Made by a program: the position numbers and the translations under genes. The notes beneath the pieces were generated by a model. The model had not been told where the DNA came from. It was given only the letters and a program-made list of their open reading frames with translations, and did not search any database. A stretch of DNA of 64,000 nucleotides from Streptomyces termitum (GTDB lineage: Bacteria; Actinomycetota; Actinomycetes; Streptomycetales; Streptomycetaceae): contig NZ_BMUL01000016.1 in assembly GCF_014650175.1 (NCBI RefSeq), positions 62,001-126,000 of the forward strand. The letters are read 5' to 3'. The stretch's first letter is position 1; each line of letters opens with the position of its first letter. Shown in pieces: positions 1 to 10,714 of this stretch.

Positions 1-2
1 TC

Positions 3-464
3 GCGGTCGTCGCCGTCGGCGCCGCCGCGCTCGCCCTCTTCGCCGCCGCCGCGGCGGCCGGCTCCCTCCAGCAGAGCCTGCGCGACGCGGTCTCCGCGAT
101 CGGCCTCCAGATCGCGTTCTACTACGGCCTGGCCGGCATCGCCGCCGTCGTCGCCTACAAGGCGCTGCTCCTGCGCTCCGTCAAGAACCTGCTCCTGGGC
201 GGGGTGTGGCCGCTGCTGGGCTCCGCGTTCATGCTGTGGGCCTTCGTCGAGTCCCTCGGTGAACTCTCCACCACCGCCCTCACCATGGGCATCGGCGGGC
301 TCCTCGCCGGGGTCGTGCCGATGGCCGTGTACTGGCGCCGGGGCAGCGACTACTACCGGCCCGCCCGCCTCGACGCCGTCAGCGCCCTCGCCGCCGCCCG
401 CGAGGCCGCCCCGACGGGCCCCGCGTCCCGGCTCCGCGACCAGAACTACGCCACCGACTTCTGA
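3..464 (+). CDS. APC-family amino acid permease, C-terminal part (5' truncated by window)
   Basis: The first 153 codons of the window, read in frame 3, are the end of an integral membrane protein and stop at 464. At least four hydrophobic helices are visible, separated by short basic loops such as YKALLLRSVKNLLLG. The hydrophilic tail YWRRGSDYYRPARLDAV is typical of streptomycete APC-superfamily amino acid/polyamine permeases. The substrate cannot be told from this fragment. A protein of this family normally has about 480-510 residues, so roughly the first 330 lie upstream. Family assignment rests on the tail and helix pattern only. Confidence 0.7.
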   Translation, partial: AVVAVGAAALALFAAAAAAGSLQQSLRDAVSAIGLQIAFYYGLAGIAAVVAYKALLLRSVKNLLLGGVWPLLGSAFMLWAFVESLGELSTTALTMGIGGLLAGVVPMAVYWRRGSDYYRPARLDAVSALAAAREAAPTGPASRLRDQNYATDF

Positions 465-529
465 GCCCCGCGCCCCCGGTCCCCGCCGCCCTTCCGGGCA
501 CCGGGAAGCCCCTGGAGAGGAGGAACCCC

Positions 530-1522
530 ATGGCCGTGCGCCGTCGCCGCGTCCTCGGACGGTCCCGTACGGGCCGCTTCGCGCCCGACTTCGATCCCGA
601 CTTCGGCGACCGCGCGCTGACCGAGGCCCGGCACGACATCGTCATCGGCCGCTGGCAGGGGGTGCGCGACCTGCTCGCCGCCACCGGCGACGACTGGGCC
701 CGCCGCACCCACCGGGTCCGGCTGCTGTCGCACGCCGCCGCGGGCAGCTCCACCGTCGAGACCTGGCGGGCCGCCGAACCCGGCAACCCGGACGCGGCCG
801 TGCTGCGGGCCGCCACCGAGGTCGTCCGGGTCTTCGACGCGGCCATCGCCGCGGGCCGGGGCGCCGCCGTCGACCGGGCCCGCGTCGACACCGCCGTGGC
901 CGCCTGCCGGAGCGCCGCCGAGGCCGCGCCCGCCGACCCGATGCCGTGGGTGTCGCTGCTCTCCGTGGCCCGGCTGTACGAGGGCGGCGTGCCCCGCCGC
1001 GAACTGCGGTACTGGTTCGACGAACTGCGCCGCCGCGACCCGTACAACACCGAGGGGCACGTGCAGGTGCTGCGCTACCTGTCGGCCCGCTGGCACGGCA
1101 CGCACGGCGCCATGTACGACTTCGCCCGCGACGCGGCGGGCGTCGCCCCGCCCGGCTCCCCGCTGCCGGTCCTGGTGCAGGTCGCCCGGGTCGAGGAGTA
1201 CCGCTACATCGCCGAGGGGGCGCTCGGGCGCGGCCCCGTGCGCGGCTTCGACCAGCACTGGAAGCACGAGCTGGCGGTGACCGAACTGCGGCGCACGTAC
1301 GACCGCTGGATCGGCGGCCGGGAGCCGGGGGCGCCGGTGGTGCCGGAGGAGGTCGGCGAGCTGAACTTCCTCGCGCACGCCGCCTGTTACGCGGGCCAGG
1401 TGGAGTCGGCGCGGGAGCTGATGGGGCTCCTCGGGGCGCGGGCGGCCTGGGTGCCGTGGGCGTACACCGGCGACCCGAGGGAGCAGTTCGTCCGCTTCCG
1501 GGAGGGGCTGGGGATCGGCTGA
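530..1522 (+). CDS. conserved actinobacterial hypothetical protein, TPR-like helical
   Basis: A 330-residue soluble protein with no signal peptide or membrane segment. It opens with a basic stretch (MAVRRRRVLGRSRTGRF) and is then almost entirely helical, rich in Ala, Arg and Trp, with repeats of the kind ADPMPWVSLLSVARLYEGG that look like tetratricopeptide-type helix pairs. No catalytic motif stands out. The ATG at 530 follows GGAGAGGAGG with good spacing. It sits 65 bases after the permease and converges on phoX. I recognise it as a conserved Streptomyces protein of unknown role; the TPR reading is inference from helix periodicity. Confidence 0.75.
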   Translation: MAVRRRRVLGRSRTGRFAPDFDPDFGDRALTEARHDIVIGRWQGVRDLLAATGDDWARRTHRVRLLSHAAAGSSTVETWRAAEPGNPDAAVLRAATEVVRVFDAAIAAGRGAAVDRARVDTAVAACRSAAEAAPADPMPWVSLLSVARLYEGGVPRRELRYWFDELRRRDPYNTEGHVQVLRYLSARWHGTHGAMYDFARDAAGVAPPGSPLPVLVQVARVEEYRYIAEGALGRGPVRGFDQHWKHELAVTELRRTYDRWIGGREPGAPVVPEEVGELNFLAHAACYAGQVESARELMGLLGARAAWVPWAYTGDPREQFVRFREGLGIG

Positions 1523-1595
1523 CCCCCAGCCCCTCACGGGCCCCCGGGCCCTTCCCGGCGGGCGGGCTCTTTCCGGCGGGCGGGACCGGTCGGCG

Positions 1596-3671
1596 TCAGA
1601 CGCCGATGTCGGAGCCGTCGGTGCGCCAGACCGCGACCACCGACGGGCGGACGATCTTCCCGGGGCCGTCGGGCCAGACGGAGGCCGGCTTTTCGACGGA
1701 GGCGCCGTCGATCTCGCCCGGGTGCTGCACCGCGACCAGGACGCGGCGGTCCTGGATGAGCGGGCCGCAGGTCTCGGCGCCGCGCGGCACGGTGAGGAAC
1801 TGCTTCAGCTCGCCCCGGCGCTCGCCGTGCACGGCGACGCCGAAGAGGCCGTCGTGCGAGCCGAGCTGGTTGCCGTCGGTGGAGATCCACAGGTTGCCGT
1901 GCGGGTCGAAGGCCACGTTGTCCGGGCAGGAGATCGGGGAGACCTTCTCCTTCGGGTAGCCGGAGAAGTAGGTGGCCGGGTCGTTCGGGTCGCCCGCGAC
2001 CAGGAAGAGGCGCCAGGCGAAGCCGTCCGAGGCCGGGTCGTCCCAGTGCTCGGCCAGTTCCAGGATCTGGCCGTGCTTGTTCAGGTTGCGCGGGTTGGCC
2101 TCGTCGGCGCCCGCCTTGCCGGGCTTGCCGCGGTCCGTGTTGTTCGTCAGGGCGACGTAGACGCGGCCGGTGCGCGGCGACGGCTCGACGTCCTCGGGGC
2201 GGTCCATCTTCGTCGCGCCGACCTTGTCACCGGCGAGGCGGGTGAAGACGAACACCTCCTCGGCGGTCATGCCGGGCACGTGCGAGACGGCGCCCTTCGC
2301 GGAGGCGGTGGCCAGCGGGATCCAGGTGCCGGAGCCGTCGAACTCGCCGTCGTTCGGGAGCTTTCCGGTGCCGTCGATCTCGGCCGCCGGGGAGTCGCCG
2401 GTCAGCTTGGCGACGTACAGGGTGCCCTCGTCGAGCAGCGTGAGGTTGTGGGCGTGCGCCCTGCGGGACCCACCCTTCATCATCCGCTTCGAGGAGACGA
2501 ACTTGTAGAAGTAGTCGAACCGCTCGTCGTCGCCCATGTAGACGACCGGGCGGCCGTCGGCGGTCAGGCGCGGCTGGGCGGCCTCGTGCTTGAAGCGGCC
2601 GAGCGCGGTGCGCTTCTTCGGCGTCGAGTCGGGGTCGTACGGGTCGAGCTCGACGACCCAGCCGAAGCGGTGCGCCTCGTTGGGCTCCTGTGCGAGGTCG
2701 AAGCGCTTGTCGAACCGCTCCCACTTGCGCTCGGTGGCGCCGGTGCCGATGCCGTACCGCTTGTCGGTGGCGGAGGAGCCGTTGGCGAAGTACTGGTTGA
2801 AGTTCTCCTCGCCGTGGAGGGTGGTGCCCCACGGGGTGGTGCCGCCGGCGCAGTTGTTGAGCGTGCCGAGGACCGTGCGGCCCGCGCGGTCGGCGGAGGT
2901 GCGCACCAGCGCGGAGCCGGCGGCCGGGCCGGTCAGCTCGAAGCGGCTGGTGGTGTGCAGGCGGCGGTTGAGGTGGTGGCGGGCGACCGGGGTGAGGCGG
3001 CCGGTGCGGCGCTCCTCCTGCACGACGACCACGGACAGGCCGTGCGCGGCCCAGGCGATCTCGACCTGCTCGCGGGTCGGGTTCTGGGCGTCGTAGCCGC
3101 GGAACATCAGGACCTCGTCGGTGTACTCGTGGTTCGCGACGAGGACCTGCCGGTCCTTCTCCCCGCGCAGCGGGAGGAGGGAGAGGAAGTCGTTGTTGTA
3201 GCCGAACTGGCCGGCCTGCGCCTTGGCGGTCTGCTTCCCGGCGTCGAAGGCCGGGGCGCCGCGGAGGATCGGCTCGCCCCAGCGGATCACGACGTTCTGG
3301 CCGTAGCCGGTGGGGACGGTGACCTGGTCGGCGGTGTTCGGCGCGACCGGCGAGAAGCGCAGGCCGCGGGCGCCGTCGGCCTTCGGCGCGGGCTTCGGGC
3401 CGTGGCCGTGGCCCGGGCCGTGCGCCTCGGCGGCGGGCGCGGAGCCGAGCACGAGGGAACCGCCCGCGGCGGTGGCGGCCGTGACGACAGCGGCGGCGCG
3501 GAGCGCGGAACGGCGCGAGAGGACGCCGGCTATGACGTCGCCGACGTACTCGTTGTCGCTGGTGTTGGGCACCTCCTGGAAGCAGGCGTCCCCACAGCGG
3601 AACCGGCAGGTCAGGGCGGAACGGCCGCCTCCGTGCGGGTGGGTGCTCAGCAGCGGCAGCAGTTTGCGCAC
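1596..3671 (-). CDS. phoX: PhoX-family alkaline phosphatase, Tat-exported (DUF839)
   Basis: A 691-residue secreted phosphatase of the PhoX family, which hydrolyses phosphomonoesters outside the cell using Ca2+/Fe rather than the PhoA metals. The N-terminus carries a long leader with the twin-arginine motif SRRSALRAA (residues 52-60), a hydrophobic Ala/Val stretch and a likely cleavage site after AEA near residue 83. The body contains family landmarks such as GYGQNVVIRWGEP, LVANHEYTDE, MGDDERFDYFYKFVS and MDRPEDVEPSP. The GTG at 3671 is chosen because GGAGGAGGAC lies a few bases upstream; an ATG at 3704 is possible but lacks such a site. PhoX genes are usually under PhoP control, but I saw no clear paired PHO box upstream. 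Confidence 0.9.
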   Translation of the reverse strand: MRKLLPLLSTHPHGGGRSALTCRFRCGDACFQEVPNTSDNEYVGDVIAGVLSRRSALRAAAVVTAATAAGGSLVLGSAPAAEAHGPGHGHGPKPAPKADGARGLRFSPVAPNTADQVTVPTGYGQNVVIRWGEPILRGAPAFDAGKQTAKAQAGQFGYNNDFLSLLPLRGEKDRQVLVANHEYTDEVLMFRGYDAQNPTREQVEIAWAAHGLSVVVVQEERRTGRLTPVARHHLNRRLHTTSRFELTGPAAGSALVRTSADRAGRTVLGTLNNCAGGTTPWGTTLHGEENFNQYFANGSSATDKRYGIGTGATERKWERFDKRFDLAQEPNEAHRFGWVVELDPYDPDSTPKKRTALGRFKHEAAQPRLTADGRPVVYMGDDERFDYFYKFVSSKRMMKGGSRRAHAHNLTLLDEGTLYVAKLTGDSPAAEIDGTGKLPNDGEFDGSGTWIPLATASAKGAVSHVPGMTAEEVFVFTRLAGDKVGATKMDRPEDVEPSPRTGRVYVALTNNTDRGKPGKAGADEANPRNLNKHGQILELAEHWDDPASDGFAWRLFLVAGDPNDPATYFSGYPKEKVSPISCPDNVAFDPHGNLWISTDGNQLGSHDGLFGVAVHGERRGELKQFLTVPRGAETCGPLIQDRRVLVAVQHPGEIDGASVEKPASVWPDGPGKIVRPSVVAVWRTDGSDIGV

Positions 3672-3942
3672 TTCGTCCTCCTCCGGCGCACACTGCGCCG
3701 ACATGGTGTGCCGACAGGGTGTCGGGAATCCGTTCGGCGGCGACGCTAGGCGCGCGCAGGGACCCGGGGACGGCCGCGGCGTGAACGCCGAATGAATCCG
3801 GGGCGACCGTGGACGACGGGCGCACGGAGGCCCCGGAGGGCGGCCGCTAACCTTACGTATCCGCCCTGGCCAGGGATGAAAGTCCCGAAACGCCCAGTAC
3901 GGACATTCACACTGCACCCCACTCATGCGAAAGGGCTCGCAC

Positions 3943-5922
<1,980 letters not shown>

Positions 5923-5942
5923 GCCCCGGCCCGGCCCGGGGC
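5923..5942. terminator. hairpin between convergent VWA and histidine kinase genes
   Basis: GCCCCGG and CCGGGGC pair across a six-base loop directly after the VWA stop codon. A second GGTGCCC/GGGCACC palindrome follows at about 5957. Placed between two convergent genes, they probably end transcription in both directions. Confidence 0.55.
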
Positions 5943-5975
5943 GCCGCGCACACGAGGTGCCCCGGGCACCGGGCG

Positions 5976-7094
5976 TCAGGTGCCCGGGGTGGCGGTGACC
6001 GGCAGGGTCACCGCCACCACGAGCCCGCCGCCCTCCCCGGCGCTGCGCGCGACCGCCGTGGCGGTCCCGCCGTGGGCGGCCGCGATGGACCGGACGATGG
6101 AGAGCCCGAGCCCGACGCCGGGCCCCGTCCGGTCGCGGCCCCCGCCTCTCCGGAAGGGCTCGAAGAGGCCCTCGACCTCGTCCGGCGGGACGACGGGCCC
6201 GGTGTTGACGACGGTGAGGACGCCCCCGTCGACCCGTACCTCGACCCGCCCCCCGGGCACGTTGTAGGCGACCGCGTTCGCGACGAGGTTCCGCACGAGC
6301 TGCCGCAGCAGCACCCGGCTCCCCCGCACGACACCCACCCCGCCGCCCTCGCCTCTCCCGTCCCCGACGGCCACGTCCGCGTACTCCTCCGCGACGACCT
6401 CGGCGAGCGGCACGTCCTCCCGTTCGGCGAGGCCCCGTTCGCCCCGGGCGAGGAGGAGCAGGCCGTCGAGGAGCCGCTCGCTGTGCCGGTTGGTGTCGAG
6501 GAGGACCTGCCGGACCTCGCAGTCCTCGTCGAGCCCGACCTGGAGGGCGGCCCGCTGGGTGGCGAGCGGGGTGCGCAGTTCGTGCGAGGCGTTGGCGATG
6601 AACCGCCGCTGGCTGTCGAAGGCGGCCTCCAGCCGGCCGAGCAGCGCGTCGATGGTGTCGCCGAGCTCCTTCAGCTCGTCGTCGGGCCCGCGCACGGCGA
6701 GCCGCTCGTGCAGGTTCCGTTCGGAGAGGAGGCGGGCGCGGGCGGTCATCTCGTGGACGGGCCGCAGGACGCGCCCGGCCGTCCACCAGCCGACGGCCAC
6801 GGCGCAGCAGGCGACGGCGAGCAGGGACAGGCTGGACCAGATGAGCATCTGCTCGTTCGCGACCCGGCTGATGTCGTCCCCGAGCCGGTACGCCTCCACG
6901 GCGCTGCCGTCGGCGGCCCGCGCCACGACCGCCTCCGCCCCCTCGTCGGTACCGGCTCTGACCAGGACGTTCACCACGATCAGCAGGAGCGCCCCGAGGC
7001 CGAGGAAGGCGCCTCCGTAGACGAGGGCGATCCGGGTCCTGATGGCCGACCCGGCCCCGAGGTATCCGCGCGGCGCGGCGGCGGGCGCGCTCAC
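5976..7094 (-). CDS. sensor histidine kinase
   Basis: A 372-residue membrane sensor kinase. TM1 is at about 22-44, followed by a short extracytoplasmic loop of about 40 residues, then TM2 at 85-104, a HAMP region at 105-157, the HisKA helix pair with phospho-acceptor His171 in ANASHELRTPLATQ, and a HATPase domain with an N-box (NLVANAVAYN) and G-box (GVGLGLSIV). It autophosphorylates and passes phosphate to the response regulator whose gene precedes it. The GTG start at 7094 overlaps the regulator's TGA in GTGA, so the two are translationally coupled. The loop is too small to predict a ligand. The stimulus is unknown. Confidence 0.92.
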   Translation of the reverse strand: MSAPAAAPRGYLGAGSAIRTRIALVYGGAFLGLGALLLIVVNVLVRAGTDEGAEAVVARAADGSAVEAYRLGDDISRVANEQMLIWSSLSLLAVACCAVAVGWWTAGRVLRPVHEMTARARLLSERNLHERLAVRGPDDELKELGDTIDALLGRLEAAFDSQRRFIANASHELRTPLATQRAALQVGLDEDCEVRQVLLDTNRHSERLLDGLLLLARGERGLAEREDVPLAEVVAEEYADVAVGDGRGEGGGVGVVRGSRVLLRQLVRNLVANAVAYNVPGGRVEVRVDGGVLTVVNTGPVVPPDEVEGLFEPFRRGGGRDRTGPGVGLGLSIVRSIAAAHGGTATAVARSAGEGGGLVVAVTLPVTATPGT

Positions 7095-7744
7095 AGCTGG
7101 TACCCCACGCCCTGGACGGTGCGGATCAGCGCGGGCTCCCCCAGTTTGGCCCGCAGCTTGCTCATGCAGACGCGGACGGCGCCGGTGAAGGGGTCGGCGT
7201 GGGCGTCCCAGGCGCGGTCGAGGAGTTCCTCGGCGGAGACGGCGGCGCCGTCGGCCTCCAGGAGGATCTGGAGGACGGAGAACTCCTTGGGGGAGAGGTC
7301 GAGGTCGCGTCCGTCGCGGACGGCGGTGCGCCGGACGGTGTCCACGCGCAGCCCGCCGCGTTCGAGGAGCGGCGGCAGCGGCGGGGCGGAGCGGCGGCGC
7401 AGGGCGCGGACGCGGGAGACCAGTTCGGGGAACTCGAAGGGCTTGCCGAGGTAGTCGTCGGCGCCGAGGTCGAGCCCCTCGACGCGGTCCTCGACCGCCG
7501 CGGCGGCGGTCAGCATCAGGATGCGGGTGCGGGAGCCGGCGGCGACGAGCCGGCGGGCGACCTCGTCGCCGTGGACGCGGGGCAGGTCGCGGTCGAGGAC
7601 GAGGACGTCGTACGCGTGGAGGGCGAGCCGCTCCAGGGCGTCCGCGCCGTCGTGGACGGTGTCGACGGCGAAGCCGGCCCGGCGGAGCCCGGTGGCGACG
7701 AACCCGGCGAGGACCCGCTGGTCCTCCGCTACCAGTACACGCAT
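7091..7744 (-). CDS. OmpR-family response regulator
   Basis: A 217-residue response regulator. The receiver domain (1-115) has acidic residues ED at 7-8, the likely phospho-acceptor Asp51 in VLVLDRDLP, a Thr/Ala switch in MLTAAA and Lys in GKPFEFPELV. The C-terminal winged helix contains LSPKEFSVLQILLEA and ends in the classic IRTVQGVGYQL. It should bind DNA and control transcription in response to the adjacent kinase. ATG 7744 is the conventional MRVLV start; ATG 7753 (MEGMRVLV) is equally possible because neither has a well-spaced ribosome site. The pair is transcribed away from metG. The regulon is not deducible. Confidence 0.92.
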   Translation of the reverse strand: MRVLVAEDQRVLAGFVATGLRRAGFAVDTVHDGADALERLALHAYDVLVLDRDLPRVHGDEVARRLVAAGSRTRILMLTAAAAVEDRVEGLDLGADDYLGKPFEFPELVSRVRALRRRSAPPLPPLLERGGLRVDTVRRTAVRDGRDLDLSPKEFSVLQILLEADGAAVSAEELLDRAWDAHADPFTGAVRVCMSKLRAKLGEPALIRTVQGVGYQL

Positions 7745-7834
7745 GCCCTCCATCTTTCCCGCGCCGTCCCACCCTCCGGACCCCGGGGTTCCGGGATGTG
7801 AGTGGATCTTCGCGGGGCCGTTAGGATTTCGGCC

Positions 7835-9442
7835 ATGGCGGCCACTGGATCCGAGAAGCAGGGGGCGAAGGCGTTCTACGTCACGACCCCCATCTACTAC
7901 GTCAACGACGCTCCTCACCTGGGCCACGCCTACACGACCGTCGCAGGCGACGTGCTCACGCGCTGGCACCGTCAGCGCGGCGAGAAGGTGTGGTTCCTCA
8001 CCGGCACGGACGAGCACGGTCAGAAGATCATGCGCACGGCCGAGGCGAACGGCGTCACTCCCCAGGAGTGGTGCGACAAGCTCGTCGAGGAAGCCTGGAA
8101 GCCCCTCTGGGAGCACCTGGACGTCGCGAATGACGACTTCATCCGCACCACGCAGAAGCGGCACACGGACCGCGTCCAGGAGTTCGTGCAGGACCTGTAC
8201 GACAAGGACGAGATCTACAAGGGCGGCTACGAGGGCCCGTACTGCGTGGGCTGCGAGGAGTACAAGCTTCCGGGCGACCTCGTCGAGGCCGAGGACGGCA
8301 CGAAGCTCTGCTCGATCCACAAGAAGCCGGTGGAGATCCTCAAGGAGGAGAACTACTTCTTCAAGCTGAGCGAGTACGGCCCGAAGCTCCTGGAGTTCTA
8401 CGAGGCGAACCCGGGCTTCATCCAGCCGGAGTCGGCCCGCAACGAGGTCGTGAACTTCGTCAAGCAGGGCCTCCAGGACCTGTCGATCTCCCGCTCGACC
8501 TTCGACTGGGGCATCCCGATCCCGTGGGACGAGAAGCACGTCATCTACGTGTGGGTCGACGCGCTCCTGAACTACGCGACGGCCGTCGGCTACAACGAGA
8601 ACCCGGAGAAGTTCGCCGAGACCTTCCCGGCCGACGTGCACCTGGTCGGCAAGGACATCCTGCGCTTCCACGCGGTGATCTGGCCCGCGATGCTGATGGC
8701 GCAGGGCCTGCCGGTCCCCGGCCGGGTCGCGGCCAACGGCTGGCTGATGGTCGGCGGCGAGAAGATGTCGAAGTCGAACCTGACCGGCATCAAGCCGCAG
8801 GACCTGACCTCGCACTTCGGCGTGGACGCGTACCGCTGGTACTTCCTGCGCGCCATCGCCTTCGGCTCGGACGGCTCCTTCTCCTGGGAGGACTTCACCG
8901 CCCGCTACACGAGCGAGCTGGCGAACGACTACGGCAACCTCGCCTCCCGCGTGGCGGCGATGGTCGGCAAGTACTTCGGCGGCGCGCTGCCGGCCGCGAC
9001 GGCCGACGGGGACGCCGAGAAGGCGATCCACGAGGGCCTGGCGAAGGCCGTCGCCACGGCCGACGCCAAGATCGGCGAGGAGCTGGACTTCCAGGGCGGC
9101 ATCCTGGCGGTCTTCGACTTCGTGAAGCAGGTCAACGGCTACATCACGGAGCAGGAGCCGTGGAAGGTCGCCAAGGACGAGTCGGAGGAGGGCCGGGCCC
9201 GCCTGGCAACGATCCTGTACACGGCCGCCGAGGCGCTCCGCGCGGTCGCCGTCCTCCTCAACCCGATCATGCCGGACACCTCCGGGAAGCTCTGGGACTC
9301 CCTCGGCGCCGAGGCGTCCCTGGGCGCCCTGGCCGACCAGCCGGTCCAGTCCTCCGCCACGTGGGGGCAGCTCCCCGCCGGCGCGACGGTGACGAAGGGC
9401 GCGGTCCTCTTCCCGCGCCTGGAGGACCCCAAGAAGGACTGA
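7835..9442 (+). CDS. metG: methionine--tRNA ligase
   Basis: Methionyl-tRNA synthetase of 535 residues, which charges initiator and elongator tRNA-Met in the cytoplasm. The class I signatures are intact: HLGH (28-31, the HIGH box) in YYVNDAPHLGH and KMSKS at 310-314. The connective peptide holds a Cys cluster (YCVGCEEY followed by LCSIHKK) of the zinc type. The anticodon-binding helical domain occupies the C-terminal third, without the EMAPII-like extension of some bacterial enzymes, as is usual for the actinobacterial form. ATG 7835 begins the family-typical MAATGSEKQGAK; an earlier in-frame ATG at 7802 lacks conservation. The leader is short and shows no T-box. Confidence 0.97.
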   Translation: MAATGSEKQGAKAFYVTTPIYYVNDAPHLGHAYTTVAGDVLTRWHRQRGEKVWFLTGTDEHGQKIMRTAEANGVTPQEWCDKLVEEAWKPLWEHLDVANDDFIRTTQKRHTDRVQEFVQDLYDKDEIYKGGYEGPYCVGCEEYKLPGDLVEAEDGTKLCSIHKKPVEILKEENYFFKLSEYGPKLLEFYEANPGFIQPESARNEVVNFVKQGLQDLSISRSTFDWGIPIPWDEKHVIYVWVDALLNYATAVGYNENPEKFAETFPADVHLVGKDILRFHAVIWPAMLMAQGLPVPGRVAANGWLMVGGEKMSKSNLTGIKPQDLTSHFGVDAYRWYFLRAIAFGSDGSFSWEDFTARYTSELANDYGNLASRVAAMVGKYFGGALPAATADGDAEKAIHEGLAKAVATADAKIGEELDFQGGILAVFDFVKQVNGYITEQEPWKVAKDESEEGRARLATILYTAAEALRAVAVLLNPIMPDTSGKLWDSLGAEASLGALADQPVQSSATWGQLPAGATVTKGAVLFPRLEDPKKD

Positions 9443-9590
9443 CGCCCGCACTCCGCGCGAAGGCCGCCGCCCGCCCCGGGCCGGCGGCCTTCGCCGTACC
9501 CGGGTCACGCCGGGGCCAGGACTGTGGTGACGGTGGACATCGGCACTCCCCCTCGAAGACGGCGGAGCGGGCCCACACCCACCCCCCTTC

Positions 9591-9637
9591 GTAAACAAAG
9601 GTTCCCACAGTCCTGCTCCGTAAACTACAGTTTCCCC
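9591..9637 (+). promoter_or_regulatory. two GTAAAC-N4-GTT(C/T)CC operator-like repeats in front of the HTH-like gene
   Basis: GTAAACAAAGGTTCCC (9591-9606) and GTAAACTACAGTTTCC (9620-9635) are two copies of the same imperfect palindrome, 29 bases apart. The second contains the perfect inverted repeat AAACT-AC-AGTTT and ends a few bases before the ATG at 9638. TAAACT inside it can serve as a -10 box, so the transcript would be leaderless and the second site would cover the -10 while the first sits near -35. This arrangement suggests a repressor binding site pair, possibly autoregulatory. Promoter reading is inference. Confidence 0.5.
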
Positions 9638-10144
9638 ATGACGACGAACGGACCGGGCCCCGCCCCCGAGGAACTGACCACGCTCGAAGCCGCGCTGCAC
9701 GACGCCCTCACCCCCCTCGCCACCTCCCTCCGCGCCCGCGGCACCGGCCGGACCGAGCAGGAGATGTGGAAGGGCGAGCCCGTCGACATCGCCCTCTCCG
9801 TCCTGGCCGCCTGGAAGGTGGTCGACCAGGAGGTCAAACGCCTCACCGCCATCGCGGCCGGCACCGCCGGCTCCTACGGCGCGAGCTATGAACAACTCGG
9901 CGCCGTCTGGGGCATCACCCGCCAGGGCGCCCGCAAGAAGTGGCCCGAAGCGGTCACCCGCCCCGCCCCCGGCACCACCACCCTCACCCTCTTCGGCGGC
10001 CGCGCCGACCTCACCCCCGCCGGCCCCGCCTGGACCTGGACCGCCACCGCCGCCGACGGCACGAGAAGCCCCCTCTCCCCCGCCCCCACCAAGGAAGAAG
10101 CCGCCGCCCACGCCGGCGCCTTCCTGAAGCAACACACCACCTGA
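9638..10144 (+). CDS. small HTH-like hypothetical protein
   Basis: A 168-residue soluble protein of unknown function. Residues about 65-95 (GSYGASYEQLGAVWGITRQGARKKW) read like a helix-turn-helix with recognition helix ITRQGARKKW. The C-terminal half is a Thr/Pro/Ala-rich segment containing LTLFGGRADL and WTWTATAADG. There is no ribosome site before the ATG, so a leaderless message is likely, with start ATG at the first bases of the transcript. Two operator-like palindromes lie immediately upstream, which fits a small autoregulated DNA-binding protein. Being single between metG and the immunity genes, it belongs to a variable island. DNA binding is inferred, not certain. Confidence 0.65.
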   Translation: MTTNGPGPAPEELTTLEAALHDALTPLATSLRARGTGRTEQEMWKGEPVDIALSVLAAWKVVDQEVKRLTAIAAGTAGSYGASYEQLGAVWGITRQGARKKWPEAVTRPAPGTTTLTLFGGRADLTPAGPAWTWTATAADGTRSPLSPAPTKEEAAAHAGAFLKQHTT

Positions 10145-10210
10145 ACCCCCCGAGAAGCCCCGCCACGACTTCCGCCAGACAGGCTCCCGAAGCCGAGGAG
10201 AACCACCCCT

Positions 10211-10714
10211 GTGATCGATGCCCTTGACCTGATTCACGCGCATGACCTCATCGGCCTCTACGGATCGGCTTCCCCCCTTGAGGAAATTCGCCCGCGCTCC
10301 GTCAACCTGGACTGGCGGGGCCCGGCGATCACGCTCCGGGTGGACGTCTCGGGTCTCCCGGCCGGACTTCCCCAGGACTGGAAGGCCGCGGAGGTCGACA
10401 CCGTCCAGTGTCATCTGAAGTTTCTCGCCGTGGAGGATTTCTCTCTGTCCAGGTGGGATCCCCCCGTACCTCCCACCTCCCTCGTGGTTGAACCCCTGGG
10501 AAAGAATCGAAGGGTCCGGATCCAATTGTCGGGACCTGGAGTGGACCTCCGCTTCACCAGCCACAAGTCGGTGCACATAGGCCACGTGAGCGCTTTCGGC
10601 ATCACCCCTGACGGCACAGACGGAGGCCCGCACCTCTTCCTGGGGAATCTCGACAGACGGCGCTACCAGACCGTCCCGGAGACCGAAGAGAAGACCTTCT
10701 ATGAGCGGATCTGA
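10211..10714 (+). CDS. Imm50-family immunity protein (first copy)
   Basis: A 167-residue soluble protein that I recognise as Imm50 (immunity protein 50) by the segments IRPRSVNLDWRGPAITLRVD and TVQCHLKFLAVEDFSLSRW and the closing HVSAFGITPDGTDGGPHLF. Family members are predicted to neutralise polymorphic toxins delivered between cells. The GTG start follows GAGGAGA. The gene overlaps the next one by 14 bases, forming a two-gene unit. Base composition is noticeably poorer in G+C than the flanking metG and aspS genes, with codons such as ATT and AAA, which points to recent acquisition. No toxin gene is adjacent, so which toxin it blocks is unknown. Confidence 0.75.
   Translation: MIDALDLIHAHDLIGLYGSASPLEEIRPRSVNLDWRGPAITLRVDVSGLPAGLPQDWKAAEVDTVQCHLKFLAVEDFSLSRWDPPVPPTSLVVEPLGKNRRVRIQLSGPGVDLRFTSHKSVHIGHVSAFGITPDGTDGGPHLFLGNLDRRRYQTVPETEEKTFYERI

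Noticed and set aside
259..1959. Plus-strand open frame of 566 codons overlapping the permease end and the hypothetical gene
   Set aside because: Composition is Arg/Pro/Gly/Ala only, typical of the wrong frame in high-G+C DNA, and it crosses two real genes and the end of phoX.
3700..3800. Possible PHO box before phoX
   Set aside because: Only one GTTCACG-like unit is visible (minus strand) and its partner is too degenerate to claim.
7745..7834. T-box or other riboswitch before metG
   Set aside because: The leader is under 90 bases and shows no specifier stem or antiterminator; the same holds for aspS (137 bases shared with a divergent gene).
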